A stretch of DNA of 64,000 nt from Pandoraea capi (GTDB lineage Bacteria > Pseudomonadota > Gammaproteobacteria > Burkholderiales > Burkholderiaceae), in the NCBI RefSeq assembly GCF_902459735.1, contig NZ_CABPRV010000014.1, positions 62,001-126,000 of the forward strand, written 5' to 3'. Shown one piece after another: positions 63,979 to 64,000 of this stretch; within the stretch, counting starts at the first letter, position 1, and each line of letters begins with the position of its first letter. The position numbers and the translations under genes were made by a program. The notes under the pieces are model-generated. The model was not told the origin of the DNA. It searched no databases and saw only the letters and a list, made by a program, of their open reading frames with translations.

Positions 63979-64000
63979 TTACAGATAGAACATCTTCTCG
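63979..64000 (-). CDS. Possible C-terminal end of a minus-strand gene
   Basis: On the minus strand the last bases read EKMFYL followed by a stop (TTA at 63979-63981). A terminator lies 42 bp beyond. The fragment is too short to identify; it may be a gene that enters from the next window. Confidence 0.35.

Overview
The window is about 64 kb of GC-rich DNA from a beta-proteobacterium of the order Burkholderiales. The organism is inferred from two Burkholderia-type trimeric porins, a BPSS1780-family membrane protein, an unusually high number of LysR regulators (six, one cut by the window edge), and the housekeeping set alaS, valS, galU, uvrD, thrB and rpsU. Pandoraea or a close relative would fit, but this cannot be fixed from sequence alone. 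I see no insertion sequence, prophage, CRISPR array or rRNA. One tRNA gene, tRNA-Arg(CCU), is present.

Region 1 (1-5 kb) holds the end of a LysR gene, a PLP-fold aminotransferase divergent from a GntR/FCD regulator, and a LysR regulator divergent from a 14-helix-type MFS exporter. Region 2 (5-12.5 kb) is an acid-catabolism module. It has an MHS-type importer with a large extra loop, a haloacid-dehalogenase-like protein, a CoA-ester lyase, a hotdog thioesterase, a class III CoA transferase, a LysR regulator and a porin. The same 21-bp sequence stands in inverted orientation before the dehalogenase-like gene and before the CoA-transferase operon, which ties the two units into one regulon.

Region 3 (12.6-23.2 kb) is a nine-gene minus-strand operon. 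Its order is ribose-type ABC ATPase, two permeases, binding protein, PuuE-like deacetylase/hydrolase, L-aspartate-dehydrogenase-like enzyme, atypical SDR, RraA-type aldolase and amidase. A LysR gene lies divergently beside it, with a perfect 19-bp dyad between. It looks like an import-and-degradation pathway for an amide-containing compound; the substrate is not known. Region 4 (23-33.5 kb) holds a NUDIX hydrolase, a D-tartrate-dehydratase-like enolase-superfamily enzyme with a beta-hydroxyacid dehydrogenase and a LysR gene, an Asp/Glu-racemase-like protein, a GlxA-type AraC regulator divergent from a double-motif tautomerase, a multi-helix membrane protein, a MocR regulator and another LysR.

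Region 5 (33.5-44 kb) is mixed: a small exported lipocalin-like protein, an MscS channel, a histone-H1-like Lys/Ala-rich protein, a second porin, rpsU with a long structured leader, a WbuC-type cupin, a degenerate GT9-like protein, a lone CsgG-like lipoprotein, tRNA-Arg and a second class III CoA transferase. Region 6 (44-64 kb) is mainly core genome: alaS, a YbfB-type MFS protein, class II aldolase, tautomerase, threonine aldolase, a ClC channel/antiporter, a zinc-ribbon NUDIX, tusA, galU-valS, uvrD, BPSS1780-thrB-DUF2782 and a YeeE/YedE sulfur transporter. Bidirectional hairpin terminators separate several convergent pairs.
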